Origin: Cristatella mucedo
Taxonomy: Eukaryota > Bryozoa > Phylactolaemata > Cristatellidae
Assembly (NCBI GenBank): GCA_009760855.2
Contig: WPIO01000001.1
Span: forward strand, 3,308,001-3,372,000
DNA length: 64,000 nt
Direction of reading: 5' to 3'
In this document: positions 11,263 to 23,741 of the stretch, piece by piece
How the letters are laid out: every line of letters starts with the position of its first letter
Position numbering within the stretch: the first letter of the stretch is position 1
The notes under the pieces: generated by a model
Told to the model about the DNA's origin: nothing
Database searches by the model: none
The model's input: the letters and a program-made list of their open reading frames with translations, nothing else
Program-made: the position numbers and the translations under genes

Positions 11263-13087
11263 TGCCAAGAACTGCATGATAGAATGGCTGCTGACGAAAT
11301 GCTCGCCGTACAACCCTGCCCCCTCCTTGCTATGCCCAGGAAGCAGAGCGCTCTTGCAACAAGTCGGCTTGATGAAAGCAGCAGGCCATCTGTATAGTGG
11401 TGATTGGTAGTGCAGGCAATGTAAGAGATCTGATCGCACAGTACGCTCTTTAAAGGAGTGAAGAAAAACAGATAGTACCGTCTCTTCTGTCTCTGCAGCC
11501 ACAGACAAAGTCAACTGGCTCAAGTCAAGAAGCCAGCTGTTACGTTTCTTCTAGAGCGTTACTCGCTGCCTCTGGAACAGCTGCAGCTGGCAGTGCCTCG
11601 TCCTACATCAGCATCTAAACGTAGCCTTTCCCTCGGCCGACCGCAGCCAGCAGCCAGCCTGCTGCTCCTACTTCGTCAGGTGCATCTTGATCTATTTGGT
11701 TCAGCCACTTCAGTCTTTACTCGTTTCCCATCGGCCGACGGTTGTTTTAGTTCTGCACAGCAGTCACGACGAGGTCGGGTGAAGAAAAACAGTTAGGCAC
11801 CATCGCTCTTGAGTATCAGCTCAGAAGAGGCTTCAAGAGAAGACGAGAGGGTTGACCACTTCGTCACTTAGTAGCATTCAGCGCCTCAGGTAGCGACTTA
11901 GGCAGCAACAGATTCCAGGTCAGAGCACTGAGCGGCCAGCAGGTGGCACCGTCAAGGTATCCTTTCAGACCTGATGACTTTACTTTGCTGCAACAACAGA
12001 ATGCAGAGACCGGTCAGCTGGCCAGCGCTGCGGTCTCCGCAGTCGATCCGGATCGACTGATTAGTCAGTCTGCTCAGGCTGCGCTCACAATTTCAATGTA
12101 CGACAAGGAAAGCCGGGCTAATACTAGCTACAGAAGAAACCGTGATGCAGTTACTCCATGTATGATAAATCTCGGTGATAAAAACATGCGCTGAATTTAT
12201 ACGGCAGCACACTCACCAGCCATACGCTCTTGATTTGCTTCACAACTTGCTTTTGATTGTGTTCATGCTGCTAAATGAAGCGTTGGTAGTACCACGATAC
12301 GAGCAAAATTATTAAAGGAGAATCCCATTCATTACATTTCTCTCAAAATAGACAGAAGCATAGACAGACACAGATCGAGAAACGATAGCTAGCTAGCCAT
12401 AGCTAGTTAGCTACAGGAAATCCTAGCTAGCTCTACTAACTGGCTAGCTAGCTATTCAGATGCAGGATGGTCAGACAAGTGGACGACAGCTGCTGAGGCT
12501 CTACTGCCACTATAGACATTAGGCTGTTGAATCAGCCAGCCTACACCTTTTTAACAGAAGAAGACAAGATAGAACATAAATACGAATCCTTAAGCAGTGG
12601 ACAGGATGGGACTGAACGCCAAATGCCAACAGACTTGGGCAGAGTGTTAATTACAAATCCCAGCCAAGCACATGCACGAAGGCTATTAAAAAGGTAGTTC
12701 TTTGGGGGCGCTGTGCACATGTCTCATTATTATCCTTATTATTCCTATTATCTGCAATGCATGCTGGTCTGCTCCTGATGGCCCGAGCAGATGCTCATCA
12801 CGACTAGTTTGGTCATCTGAACGTAACGAAAGCAAGCGACCTGCCTGCAAGTCACAGTCGAACAATGGTAAGCTAAACCCGCGGGGCTTGGCAGCCCGTC
12901 GGCCACCGAGCCACGGCCACCGTCCAGGCGTAAAAAGATCCAGTTACAGGCAGCAACAAGCGACAAGATTGCCTGTCATGCCACTACTAGAACACGAACG
13001 AAACAGCAGCCCAATCACTAACCCACCATCTGCCTCGGCAGCGAGTCGGGGCAAGCCGTGGCAGATGAAGGTCAAGACAAGACTCAC
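11263..13087. other. No gene recognised; downstream part of ZUP1 locus
   Basis: Contains unrecognised short open frames. A TAGC-rich patch at 12385-12455 has repeated ctagctagct self-complementary motifs. The missing last ZUP1 exon may lie here or further left. Confidence 0.35.
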
Positions 13088-13296
13088 ATTTCTCTCCTCT
13101 TCGCTGAGCACACCGACCACGGCCAGGATCTGGTACTGGTCGGACCGCAGGTCGTGCAGAGAGCAGCGCTTGACAAGCGCCGAGGCCGTGGACCGCGGCT
13201 GAGCGCCTTTCCTGGCCCGGCTCGACGGGTCGAACAGCAGCAGACGCCCCTCGCCCTGCGCCGTCACCTCGTAGCCGACGATGGTTCGACTGTGTC
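13088..13296 (-). CDS. ZUP1: ZUP1 exon with catalytic His and Asp
   Basis: The exon starts after gcttcgttcgcag and encodes HSRTIVGYEV, RLLLFDPSSRAR, ALVKRC and DQYQILAVVGVLSEEERN. The His of QGHSRT and the Asp of LLFDP are the other two members of the C78 catalytic triad. QYQILAV-x-G-x-LS-x-EE is the conserved C-terminal block. The donor is GAAAT|gtgagt (GT complement at 13086-13087), phase 0; length is 209 nt. A short final exon (about 15-20 residues in relatives) should lie below 13.09 kb and was not located. The frame runs past the donor without family similarity. The triad is intact, so the gene is probably active. Confidence 0.93.
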
Positions 13297-14309
13297 CTGC
13301 GAACGAAGCAGCAGCGCTGAATGCTGTGCACTGCTGAGCCGTTGTGATGCCAGCACTGCCTGCCCCCTGGCAGCAGCCCCTCGCGGCTAATCTCTGGCCA
13401 CGCTTGTCCACCACCACCAGCAAAAGGCCGCTGCTGCTGCTGCTGCTAGCTATCATGCCATCAAGCATCTGAAGCCCGTCCTAAATGTGATACCTGGCTT
13501 GCATTCAAATCCAACAAACTCAGCAACATATCACTTCTGCTTTAAGCTAGGCCGAGGGTACCAGGCAAGCGACAGGTTAGAAAAACTCCTGCTCTGGCTA
13601 CCACAACTTAGCCACCGTTCACCGAGCACTGCTAGCGTTTTCTGACAGTTACAGGATTTTCCAAAAATCGAAGTTCTCACGAGCTTCGAATATGAAAACA
13701 CTGCTGACCAGCTACTGCTGACAGAGCTGGGGGTCTAATTAACACATGCTTGTATGTTTTCTGTCAAAAACACGCCGCCGTCCTGTTGGCCTGTATTCCT
13801 GCATCGGAGCCAGCTGCTATAATAGCTTAGCGGGTTCTTAGTGAACACACTGTTCAGCACGACAACGCCTGCCTATTATCGCTTCGCTATAGCCATTCAA
13901 ATGCATTCCTAGATGCTTATGCTGCTGCTGCAACAGTTTGCGATTTGGGAATCTGAATTGGAAGCTAGTGGAAGCAGGAGAAAGGGTAAGGAGTGCATCT
14001 TAACTATATCTCACATTGTTTCGAGCCGTCCAGCAGGTTTCCTCTGATGCAATGTAGTGAATCAGGCTGACTACAATCCCTGAAATCACTCTTAACGTGT
14101 GCGACGGAATGTCCACTCAATATTCAATAAACCCCTAATAATATGTGAGATGATTCTTCACCACGAGACCCTTGACCTGTGAGCAGTGAGGGGCAGGGCT
14201 GAAATCGACCAACAGCAATGAACCAACTATAACCAATGCCTCCCCAATAGACTTATCTTTCTATCATAACCCAAGGTCGGTGACAACTAGCAGTGAAGTA
14301 CCCATGATC

Positions 14310-16720
14310 ACTTTTTGCTCCACTCTCAATTTCAAGCCGACTTCAGTGCCCCCTCGAAGCAGTCTTTCGAATCTCATATGTTGAGTCCTTCCAATAGCAA
14401 GCTGCCAATGGTGGCAGTAATCTATTGCCCCACAGGTACCAAGGGACGATTTATTTCAGATTTTCCTTATCTCATTTTGATTCTGTGTTCCAGAAATATC
14501 CGTTACCCAATTTGATGATTTTACATTCATGTTGATAAATCTCCTAACGCCTTGTGTGTCGAGTTTCGTATAGTGGATGATTCATTTTTTCTTGCAGCTT
14601 ATGCTCGTGGCAACTCACGCGAAAGTCACACACTCGATCAAATAAGCTCTCGACCTCTATTATCGCGCGACAACTATGCTCTCGACCTCTATTATCACAA
14701 ATTATGCAACCTGATCACATTCGAAACTCTGAGTCTTCGGTTCGTGTCCTCTTTAGTATTTATCTGCGAATTGCTAAACCTTAAGACCATTTACATTGAT
14801 GCTGTGTACCATAACCCATCTTGATGAGCTCTTCTGCTCAATCCTCCATCCGACTTGCCTAGTCGAATAGTCCACTAGTCGAATGCAACAATACGACAAT
14901 TGCCAATATTCTTCGTGAGTTTGTTTCAATGACTAAGCACATCGTACACCCTCGACTAGATGGCCTATGGTCTACTGCAGACATTGGCCTATCTGAGATT
15001 ACTGAGAGACCGCTTACAAAAGTATCAACAGATGTAGGCAGACGAAGTCAAATATGCTGATGCCGACTATCAGCCATCGCCTAAACCGCTCCCGGGTCAT
15101 CATCTTATCTAGCGATCTTGGTGGCAGTATAGGATACCGTTTTCCTAACTTCATAGTCAGCAAGAGAGATCAGATCAGAGAATCCAGCCCCAAAGTAAGA
15201 TGCCCACTGAATGTTTGAACCTCTGTCTTTGTTCCAACTCGATGTCCACCTTCAAGCACCACTACTGACCTCGTCTCGAACTTGGATTTGCAGCTGACCT
15301 ATACATCTAAGATTATAAATATGTATTTAGCTCGAGATCTTGTCGTGCATCCTTGAACGAGGCAGCTCTTGGGCAATTCATTAAGCAGTTTTACACTAGA
15401 CCAGGAGAACTTTAGCAAAAAAGTCAGCATACTCCACCTACTTGGGTTCTCATCAAAGACACTTGAACGAATAGTGACACGAAAGCTAAACGTGTATACA
15501 AAAACATATCAAGTACAAGTAGGTCTAGAAACAATCAATCCACAGAGTCAGCACTGCTGCGAATGTATCGTGGTCTTTATGAAACACTAGCTTAGGCAGA
15601 GCCAATCTGCTAGCTTTGCTGGATCTCTTGGCAGTGTTTCATATAATCGATCATATATTCCTTCTTGAGTGCCTATCATCTCACATATGCATCAATTGAA
15701 ATGCACTGCAATGGTTTAGGCCATATTTTTTGCTGGAAATTTCAAAGCAAAGATGTCAAAGGCCAGTGGCCATCCGGTAGAAGAATAAGCAAAGATTAGC
15801 TGATTAAACTGACTCATTTATAGCAACCTCGTTTATCATCAGAAGAGCCTGAACGACTATCACCACTGCTTGCAGTGGGCAGCCTAATTCGGGACTCGGA
15901 CTCACGACCTCGGTTGTGAAGTGCAAGTACCTGTGCCTTAGGCTAAGTCCAGGGGGCTAGTAAGCTTGTAAATTACCTGGTATAGGTCGAAGATCTTTTC
16001 TATGTCCACTTCTATTAACAAGTTATACTCCCCTTCTTTCCGATGTAATAGCCAAGCACAATCTATAATTTCATGTTTATACAGATGACACACAGTTGTA
16101 CCTGTGTTTTGATCACACCTACCTGTGATGTAGCATCTCAAACTCCCTCACTCTCTTGCAGCTGAAGCATGTATTGCTGACTTTCACACTCAGACTGTAG
16201 CAAACATCCTCTAACCGAATTACGACGAAACCAACTTATCAGCTAGAGGCAAACGTAATGTTACTCAAAAATTGGGAAGCCCAAACCTTAGAATGAGAAT
16301 TTTCAAAAAATTGGGCTTGCTCTCATAAGGATACCACAGCCAAGCTTGTCCATCCATTTTTTATCTTATTTGAACTTCCGAAACTCACTACTTGCAGATC
16401 TTCCTGCCTGTGCAATCGTATGCTTACAGTTTATGCAAAACTCTGCAACTACACTACTTAGCCGTGAACGTTGAAACTCACGTGACATCACAGACGTCAC
16501 CCATCCCCTGACTGCGGCAACATTTAAAAAGAAGCTAAAAACTTACCTGCTTCTCACAGTATTGCTCTGCGTGGATGGTCTTTTGTGTGCATATGCGAGA
16601 TAAAATTGCACATGCTCTCACTAACCAATTAACAAGCTGTGTTTCTAGCATATTTAAAGTGCCTTGACAGAAAATGAGCTCTCATAGGCTGCTATGCAAA
16701 TACTTTATTACAGTTGTTAT
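14310..16720 (+). mobile_element. LINE-2w, nearly full length but decayed: endonuclease, reverse transcriptase, 3' end
   Basis: Broken plus-strand frames recover the order of a CR1/L2-type second ORF. The endonuclease region reads FESHMLSPSN, MVAVIYCPTGTKGRFISDFP (14330-14515) and SHTLDQISSR (about 14620), where relatives have GHTLDLV. The RT start is GFSSKTLERIVTRKLN with TKTYQVQVG (15440-15540). LLALLDLLAVFHIIDH (about 15610-15650) equals LLDLSAAFDTIDH, and FHVYTDDTQLYLCFDH (about 16070) is the YADD box with T for A. The C-terminal FKKKLKTYLL is at 16520-16550, followed by the 3' tail at 16655-16720. Many stops and frameshifts. A SINE-B interrupts it at 15822-15955. Confidence 0.85.
15822..15955 (-). 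mobile_element. SINE-B copy inserted in LINE-2w
   Basis: Minus orientation. The body parts cagaagagcctgaacgacta and tcaccactgcttgcagtggg and the degenerate B box (gactcggactcacgacctcgg) match the family. It splits the RT frame of the surrounding LINE-2w. Confidence 0.75.
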
Positions 16721-17320
16721 TACAACTAATTAGATCACTGGCTTGCATACAGCAGTAGGCAATCATGCATTGCCAGCTGATTGCACCGGGAGTGATGCCA
16801 CTACTACTACTCCGCCTGCTATTTAAATGAGGTTGTTCAATCAGCTAGCTTTTACTTTTTTAATTTTTGGTAAACTCGGGTCCTCTCTGGTCGACAGATA
16901 TGCAGCTGCTTTGATATCGTTCAAAGGCTGCTGGTGCTTCTGACATTCACAATTGCCCTGCGGGTGCATGTGCATGAAATTCAGTCCGGAGTTGGTACTT
17001 AGCAGTGAAATCTTTGCTCCAACTGCTGAGTCTGGCACTTTCTTTCCACCTGAAATTCATTGCTTCTGTCTTGCTGGTTAGATCAGCAATCATGAACTCT
17101 GCAACGATTGTCATTTCTTCTCTATTGCATGAGGTGAACACTATTTAGGTTTGCATGAAACACTATGTAGGTTTGCATTAGACGACCCTCCAAGGAAATA
17201 ATCCTTCTCATGACTATGTGTTGTGTCAGTTACAGATACATGACACCAGCATACGCACATACGTACAGATGTGCATACACACGTTCGCGTGAATGCATCA
17301 CACATGCGAGCATGTTTAAT
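16721..17320. other. No gene recognised
   Basis: This lies in a ZUP1 intron. No domain or RNA gene was seen. Confidence 0.4.
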
Positions 17321-17321
17321 A

Positions 17322-17475
17322 ATAATGTACTTGATGTACTTGATACTTGATAAAGCGCGTTCAGAGAACTTAATCTCTTTCTAGGCGCTTTACATCTCTG
17401 TGTGCATGTGTGTCTCTGTGTATCTGTGCCTGTGTGTGTCTGAAACTGTGTGTGTGTCGGGCATGTGCACATGTG
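17322..17475 (-). mobile_element. LINE-2w 3' end plus adjoining TG-rich microsatellite
   Basis: taataatgtacttgatgtac then cttgataaagcgcgttcaga and gaacttaatctctttctagg is the LINE-2w terminus in reverse. A (TG)n-rich stretch follows to about 17475; the minus-strand open frame across it is only microsatellite. Confidence 0.78.
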
Positions 17476-18200
17476 TGCACAAAGCTAAAAGTTGACAAAT
17501 GACTCTGATATGTGTGTCTGATTGTCGCAGCAAGCAATGACTTCCATACTTCAAGATGCAGCTGCCGTGCTTGCATAAGCCTCCACGTCACTAGTACTGC
17601 TGCCAGCTGCAACTGCTCCTTACTCATCTATATGTCAAGGAAAATGGATAGAATTGATAATGATTTCCTGACTCCATCGAGGTCAAGGTTCGTCCCTTCC
17701 CTTAGAAGGGAGGGACCTTAATGTAGTCCTAGCTAAGCCCACGGAGCCCTTACTCGTAGGACGGCAAGGTTAGCTATGCTGGCAAAAGCAGTCACTTGTT
17801 TTACGGTTGACGCTGGCCTTTTTTGGGCCACTCTACAGTACGTGAATGCACAGTGAAGGACGTGTGCAAACGTTGCAAACGTTGCATTTGAAAACTGACC
17901 TACTAGCCAACCTCATGCTGCCGAAAGCAGAGCATGCGTGCTATGCTGGCTTCGGGCCAAGCAGAGATTCTCTGTCAACAGTGTGAAGAAATAGGGACCG
18001 CATGTCCACACGAGGACATCACAGAGAGGCAAGCACCGAATGCACAACGAGATTATATGGGTGAAATTCGCCAATAGCAGAGGCCAACAACAGTCAAGGT
18101 CCAAGAAAGAAACTCCAGGCGAGGGTAAAAATTAAGCAGGCGACGGGCCGAGTAAGAGTGCAGTCGCAGACATGGCCAGGATGCAGAGCGGCATTGGTAC

Positions 18201-18328
18201 CTTGATGCTGCAAGTAAATGGGTGCAGTAAACTCTTGCTTCTTCTGGAAGTACGCTTGCACTCGGGCAAGCAGCAGGGGGTGTGTGCCTCCCGGTCCTGA
18301 CGGGCGATGAAAGTCGACCAGCTGACAC
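18201..18328 (-). CDS. ZUP1: ZUP1 exon encoding VDFHRPSGPGGTHP ... PIYLQHQG
   Basis: The exon reads CQLVDFHRPSGPGGTHPLL and then ARVQAYFQKKQEFTAPIYLQ, ending HQG at the junction. VDFH, GTHP and PIYLQHQGHSRT are hallmark ZUP1 strings. The acceptor is cctccgcag|GTGTCAG and the donor is CATCAAG|gtacca. Length is 128 nt; with two bases carried in it ends with one base (G), which the next exon completes to Gly. It is too short to appear as a long open frame because the surrounding frames close quickly. Together with the next exon it places the catalytic histidine. Confidence 0.94.
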
Positions 18329-18606
18329 CTGCGGAGGATAATGACTACCGTAGAACGTCAAAGAGCAGAGTGCACCATAAAGCCAGAAGTGTGAGCGACG
18401 AAGCGTCGACCACAATGACACTCAGAGCAGGATCCACACCCACCCATGTCGCACCACAAATGCCGTGCACACCTGGGCACGCCTGGGCCCGACCGGCTAA
18501 CGAAGGCTTTTGCACTAGCACTAGCACACGCCCCCTCCCCCCTCCGATGGATGCCAGACCATAATTGACGAGCAGTGTGCAGGCGAGCAGCAAGCTATCC
18601 AAAGTG

Positions 18607-18640
18607 AAGCTGCTGCTGCTGCTGCTGCTGCTGCTGCGTC
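18607..18640. repeat. (CTG)n trinucleotide run
   Basis: About ten CTG units within a ZUP1 intron, next to the exon at 18800. Confidence 0.85.
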
Positions 18641-18799
18641 TGACTGATACGCTGACAGGGTGAACAGCGAGCTTGAAAGCCTGCCTGCAAGGCGTGGCTG
18701 ACTTGGTGGCTTTCGGCAGATATCATTCCCAGTAAATTTACGAACATAATCTCTCCCTGCACCCTCTACAACCGGAGCATGACACATAGGTGAGCTCAC

Positions 18800-18968
18800 T
18801 TGACTCGAAGCGACGTGAAAAACGCCCATATGTCTGACGCTCCAATCCACTTCCGAGTGCAGACCACTCGTCCATCGAGCTGCCGCGCACCGTCGGGATC
18901 GAAGCCGTCCTTCCAGGCTCGCTCAATTAGCTTCTGAATTTTCGTGATCGAGGGCACCACGAGACGCC
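18800..18968 (-). CDS. ZUP1: ZUP1 exon encoding the KIQ...AWKDGFDP / WIGASDIW block
   Basis: The exon encodes VVPSITKIQKLIERAWKDGF, then TRKWIGASDIWAFFTSLRV. The motifs KIQ-x2-IE-x-AWK-x-GFDP and WIGA correspond to the conserved stretch after the ZUP1 catalytic cysteine. The acceptor is ccgctggcag (AG complement at 18969-18970) and the donor is TCAA|gtgagc (GT complement at 18798-18799). Length is 169 nt. With one base carried in from the previous exon it leaves two bases (AA), which complete the Lys codon with the G opening the next exon, giving RVKCQLVDF. The exon lies about 4.8 kb from the catalytic-Cys exon. Confidence 0.94.
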
Positions 18969-19082
18969 CTGCCAGCGGAGCGGCGGCGCACTGTGGACAG
19001 GGAGGCGGAGACAGCTGCAAAGCCCCTGGGCCTGGGGCCGAGGGCCTGGGGGCTCACGAACCAAGCTCGACCACAGCTTCAA

Positions 19083-19212
19083 GAGCAGCAGCAGCTGCTG
19101 CTGCTCAGTACCACCGCAGCAGCTGCTGCTGCAGCAGCTGCTGCTCAGTACCGCTGCAGCTGCAGGGGTCATCGGACGACCGCTAAAGCAGCTGCAGCAG
19201 TCGTCCGATGAG
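19083..19212. repeat. CAG/CTG palindromic cluster with duplicated unit and 11-bp inverted repeat
   Basis: The motif cagctgctgctcagtaccRc occurs twice (about 19092-19115 and 19133-19153) among alternating CAG and CTG runs. It is followed by catcggacgac (about 19170) and its reverse complement gtcgtccgatg (about 19200). This makes the region highly self-complementary. Confidence 0.8.
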
Positions 19213-19559
19213 GCTCTTGCACCGGAAAGTTGCCCCAGGCGACTGCAGCTCGCTTGCTCTGGCCAGCCTCCACTCATGCAGTGCCGTCAGCCTCTCATGA
19301 ACAGCCGGCTCGCGACGAGACTCACTCCGCTTGCAATCGGGAGATCGGCCAGCGCACGGGCGCTTATGGCAAGCCGGTTGGCATGCGATGGGAAGCGAGC
19401 AAGACGACAGGAGGGAGGGGGAGTGGCTGGGCGAGGCAACAGATGGGCGAGCAGAGAAGAGCGCAAGATCGTGCAAGCTTGACCATCTTGGCGCGGCCAG
19501 TGCGGGCTGACCTGCCTATCCTAAAGCTCTTGCCGCCGGCGGCCGAGCGTGGCTGCTAG

Positions 19560-20630
19560 GTCACTAGGATGACCAGCTGCGGTGCTGCTGTATGACGCTT
19601 TGGCCCAGAAGCCACGCGGCTCCTGCACTGGCGTGGCTTATTGGGATTGCATACTTGCGGCAGCTTTAAGAGGTAAGGACATAGAGTGCATAAAAGGGCA
19701 GCCGATCAGTCCGAAGGTAGCAGTCAAGACAGCCTCTCGGCATACGCTTGGAAAGACCCTCACGAACAGCGTATGAGGCTAGCATGGCTAGGCGAAACGA
19801 TGGCTTGCGGCAACGCCAGACGGCAGACGATGAGCATGACGATCCTTCAGACCTTGACCAAAGAAAATGTCGAAGGTGGCTTGCACGAGCATTGCCAAGC
19901 AGTGAAACGCAGACACGGCCAGCTGTCAAAATGCGACCGACCCTGAATGTGCAGCAGGTACGCCGGTGCAGCAGCAAGAGAACAGTTACATTAACGTGGC
20001 TGCTGATGCACAAGGGCATCATCTCGATCGCTGATCTGAGTGATTTGCAGTAGCAGACAAGTGCCTCACTGCTTTGGCATGACCAAGTGACACCGTTCGT
20101 GATGGTAGCCGAACAGGATGGAGGAGGAGGCAAAATGTATCCCACGCGAGCAGGGGTTTAGTCACGATTGAGCCACAGGTTGGCCAGAGCCAAGCCGAGC
20201 CGAGTCCGACGAAGCCAATCATAAGAAGAGGACTGAGGGGTGTCCATACCATCCAAGACACCCTTTCGGTTCGGTCTAGGCCTGGCGGTTAGGACCCGTT
20301 GGCTCCTTCCTTACACACATTCACACGAAAGAGCAGATACCAGAGAGTTCGAGCCAGCACTGGCAGAAGCCCTGGCCTATTGAGCAACACGATAAATGAC
20401 AGCTCTTCGGCCTGTTACCCATTTTAGAGGAGGCAACATTAGTACCAAGACTGCCAGATGAACAGAAGAAGAGTCATAACCGGCTTCTGAGAGGCCATTT
20501 GCAGACGATTGCCGCACAGAGGCGCCATAATAGGCTAATGCTATCAGCGTTTGACACCAACATAACTACAGGCAGCAGCTTGGAGCTTAATGATTACTGC
20601 ACCAGGCATGATTTAATGAACAAGTGGGAA
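19560..20630. other. No gene recognised (ZUP1 intron)
   Basis: Overlapping open frames of 60-160 codons on both strands have no recognised domain. Confidence 0.35.
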
Positions 20631-20633
20631 TGC

Positions 20634-21241
<608 letters not shown>

Positions 21242-22045
21242 GCAAGCAGACCTGGACATCCAGGCATCACTGGAGGCCTTGGCACCACATTGGGCTGATG
21301 TAGCTGAGCAATGTGGCCAGCCAGACTAGCCTGGCTTGATTGGCCGGAAGCGGCCAGAATCAGCAGGCATGGTAGACAATGTGTGTGAACAATCATCCGG
21401 ACGAGTCGACGATGATGATTACGCCCACTGGCACCAACTTCACATCGGTGCCGCCCTCAAGGCTGCTAATGTCAGGCACGAGGCACCAGGAGCCAGACGC
21501 TTGGGCAGCAGACTCGGTGGCAACAATTTCACGATGGGCATCTGGTAGCATGCAAAGGTCATGCCTGAGAGTATAAACAAGGTAGGGCCAGCAGCAGCCA
21601 ACGTCGGGCAGTTCCAATAGGCGGCAGCGCAGCGCTTCTGATTAGCTCAGTTGATCAGCCCCTGTGATGAAAGGAAGCAGCTACTGTGAGCTGAGAGTGC
21701 CCTCTGAGTGCTGCTCTGAGCAGCTATATGCTCTGGATGACCAGGAGCAGCTGCCACTGACAGTCTGACAGCTCCGATGCACGGCTGGCAAATTTAAATA
21801 GTTTGAACTGACTGCATATTGGTGTGCTGCACCTTGCTGAGTACCAAGAGCATTATATGCAACGATACATTTTCTTAATGCACCGAACATTTGTTCGGCC
21901 AAATGTACTCTTTGCTTGACAGATTCTAGATCTTCCTGACTTACAACACAGCAGTTCAGTCTTCAGGCCGGCCCATGAACCATATATATGTGCAAATATA
22001 TCAATATCTATAAACCGGCGTGTGTGCGCATGCATGTGTGTGCGT
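21242..22045. other. No gene recognised (ZUP1 intron)
   Basis: Short unrecognised open frames only. A TG/TGCG-rich patch starts at about 22018. Confidence 0.35.
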
Positions 22046-22049
22046 GTGT

Positions 22050-22205
22050 GCATCAAATCAGGCGAATAGCTGGTCCATTGCATCAGCGCTAAATAAGGAT
22101 TCGTCAAAAAGTACTTGAACAGCCTTGCAGTGTCTTTAGAGTCGTTATCTTTCTGCCAAGTTGTAACGACCACCGAGCAGAGTATTTTGAGTTCTGAAGG
22201 TTTTC
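22050..22205 (-). pseudogene. Tc1/mariner transposase fragment
   Basis: The minus strand reads DNDSKDTARLFKYFLTNPYL and MQWTSYSPDL, matching the DNDPKHTA ... WP-x-SPDLNPIE region that contains the second catalytic Asp of Tc1/mariner transposases. After SPDL it runs into CA-rich repeat. It resembles the fragments at 62560-63155, so it is probably the same family. Confidence 0.85.
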
Positions 22206-22479
22206 TTCCAATGCTAATTATCCCGATGACATAATTTGTGTGCACACTAGAAGCTGCAAACATTTTTCAGATGACTGAAAAAGGCACGGACGTCCAAGCA
22301 GCATGGCATCCGAGAAGATGACTGAAATATTGCGAGTCACCGACTGGGGTCACAGCAGCCGATGCATCGAGCGTGACCGTTACAGCTATTACAGCCACCT
22401 GCCGGCTGCTTTAAACATACCTATTTAGGACAGCATTTAGTGGGTCCTTGTGATTCGTCCTCGATGTGCTTAATGCGTG

Positions 22480-22692
22480 CTGACACTGTTCATGCTGCCA
22501 CTAACCACATTTGCATGCTGACCCAGTGCATGTAACCCCTAACCATGTTATTCATTTTGTTTGTTTTTCAAGCATGATTTTACTTACTATTCTATTGCGT
22601 ATCACTTTGCAGCAAATGTAAAGCGCCTAGAAAGAGATTAAGTTCTCTGAGGGCGCTTTATCAAGTGCAATATTATTATTATTATTATTATG
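22480..22692 (+). mobile_element. LINE-2w 3' UTR and terminus (best-preserved tail)
   Basis: Contains the 3' UTR segment with gctgccactaaccacatttg and cccctaaccatg, then aaagcgccta ... gggcgcttta and (ATT)n. AAAGCGCC pairs with GGCGCTTT as an outer stem, and AGAGA pairs with TCTCT inside. Confidence 0.85.
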
Positions 22693-23580
22693 CTTTGCCT
22701 ACCAGGTGAGCTGATGGAAACCTGTTGTATGCTTTTCACTGACTCCACACACACCTTCGAATAATAAATGGCTGGAGAAAACGTCTGCCGAGCCATTGCT
22801 AATGCAGGATTCTGCAGGCATATATTCTGGCTTTAAATACTAACTGTTCGAGAAAAGTCCTGTCGAATCCTTGGCAACATTGCATTAGCTGGCAGTTCCA
22901 TATGCAGCCCCTATGAGGGATGGCCATTAGGAACCATGCACTAAGCAGTTACCAGGCTTCCTCTCACCCCCTCCCCCCCCCCAGGAGGGCAGAAAACAGA
23001 ACGCAGAACATTACGGATCCACCTGAGTGGCCCAGCGAAGAACTTGATCCCTCAGCAGGCAATGCTGCTGTGCAACTAGGGATGGAATGGCAGTTGCAGA
23101 CCCGGAGACTCGAAGCACATACTGAATGCACCTGGTACGAAATGTGAATCCGACTACCTGACCCTAGCCCCACATTCCTGCACTAGGCAGGCTACCCATC
23201 CTATCTGATTTCGGCAGTCGGATTTCCAGCAATGGCAAAGCCTATTGCTGGGCTCACGTCTCTGCCGGCACCAGTGCTGCTGCACTTCAGTAATATATTA
23301 ATCGAATGGCTGAGCCATATACACAGGGTTCATAAAGCGCAAAGAATGTTAAACCTTATCGCAATATCCAAGCGCTAGAAAGAAAGAACACGCTGTGCCG
23401 TCTGGCATGAGAATCATGCCGGCTTGATTGCTTTGACGAGCCCTCCGAACCAAAAAGGGAGACACGAATACGGGTCCACTTCACTGCAGGAATGCTGAGA
23501 ACAAGTGACCATGATGAGGTTGTCAGTTTGGAGGCAGGGCAGGACAGGCTGGTGGGTGCTTGTCAACGCAGCAGGCTGGA
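22693..23580. other. No gene recognised (ZUP1 intron)
   Basis: Contains a C-run at 22972-22982 and unrecognised short frames. A GGAT repeat lies at about 23670-23690. Confidence 0.35.
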
Positions 23581-23741
23581 TGCTCAAAGGATCACTGCTC
23601 GCTCAGCTGCGCAAACCCGAAAACTGCACTCCCCATCGCAGCACTGCGTGCAGCGGGTGGATGGCATGCAAGATGGATGGATGGATGGCATACAGGCACG
23701 GTGGTAATAACTGCCAGCTTTGAGCCGCAGCGGTACGATAC

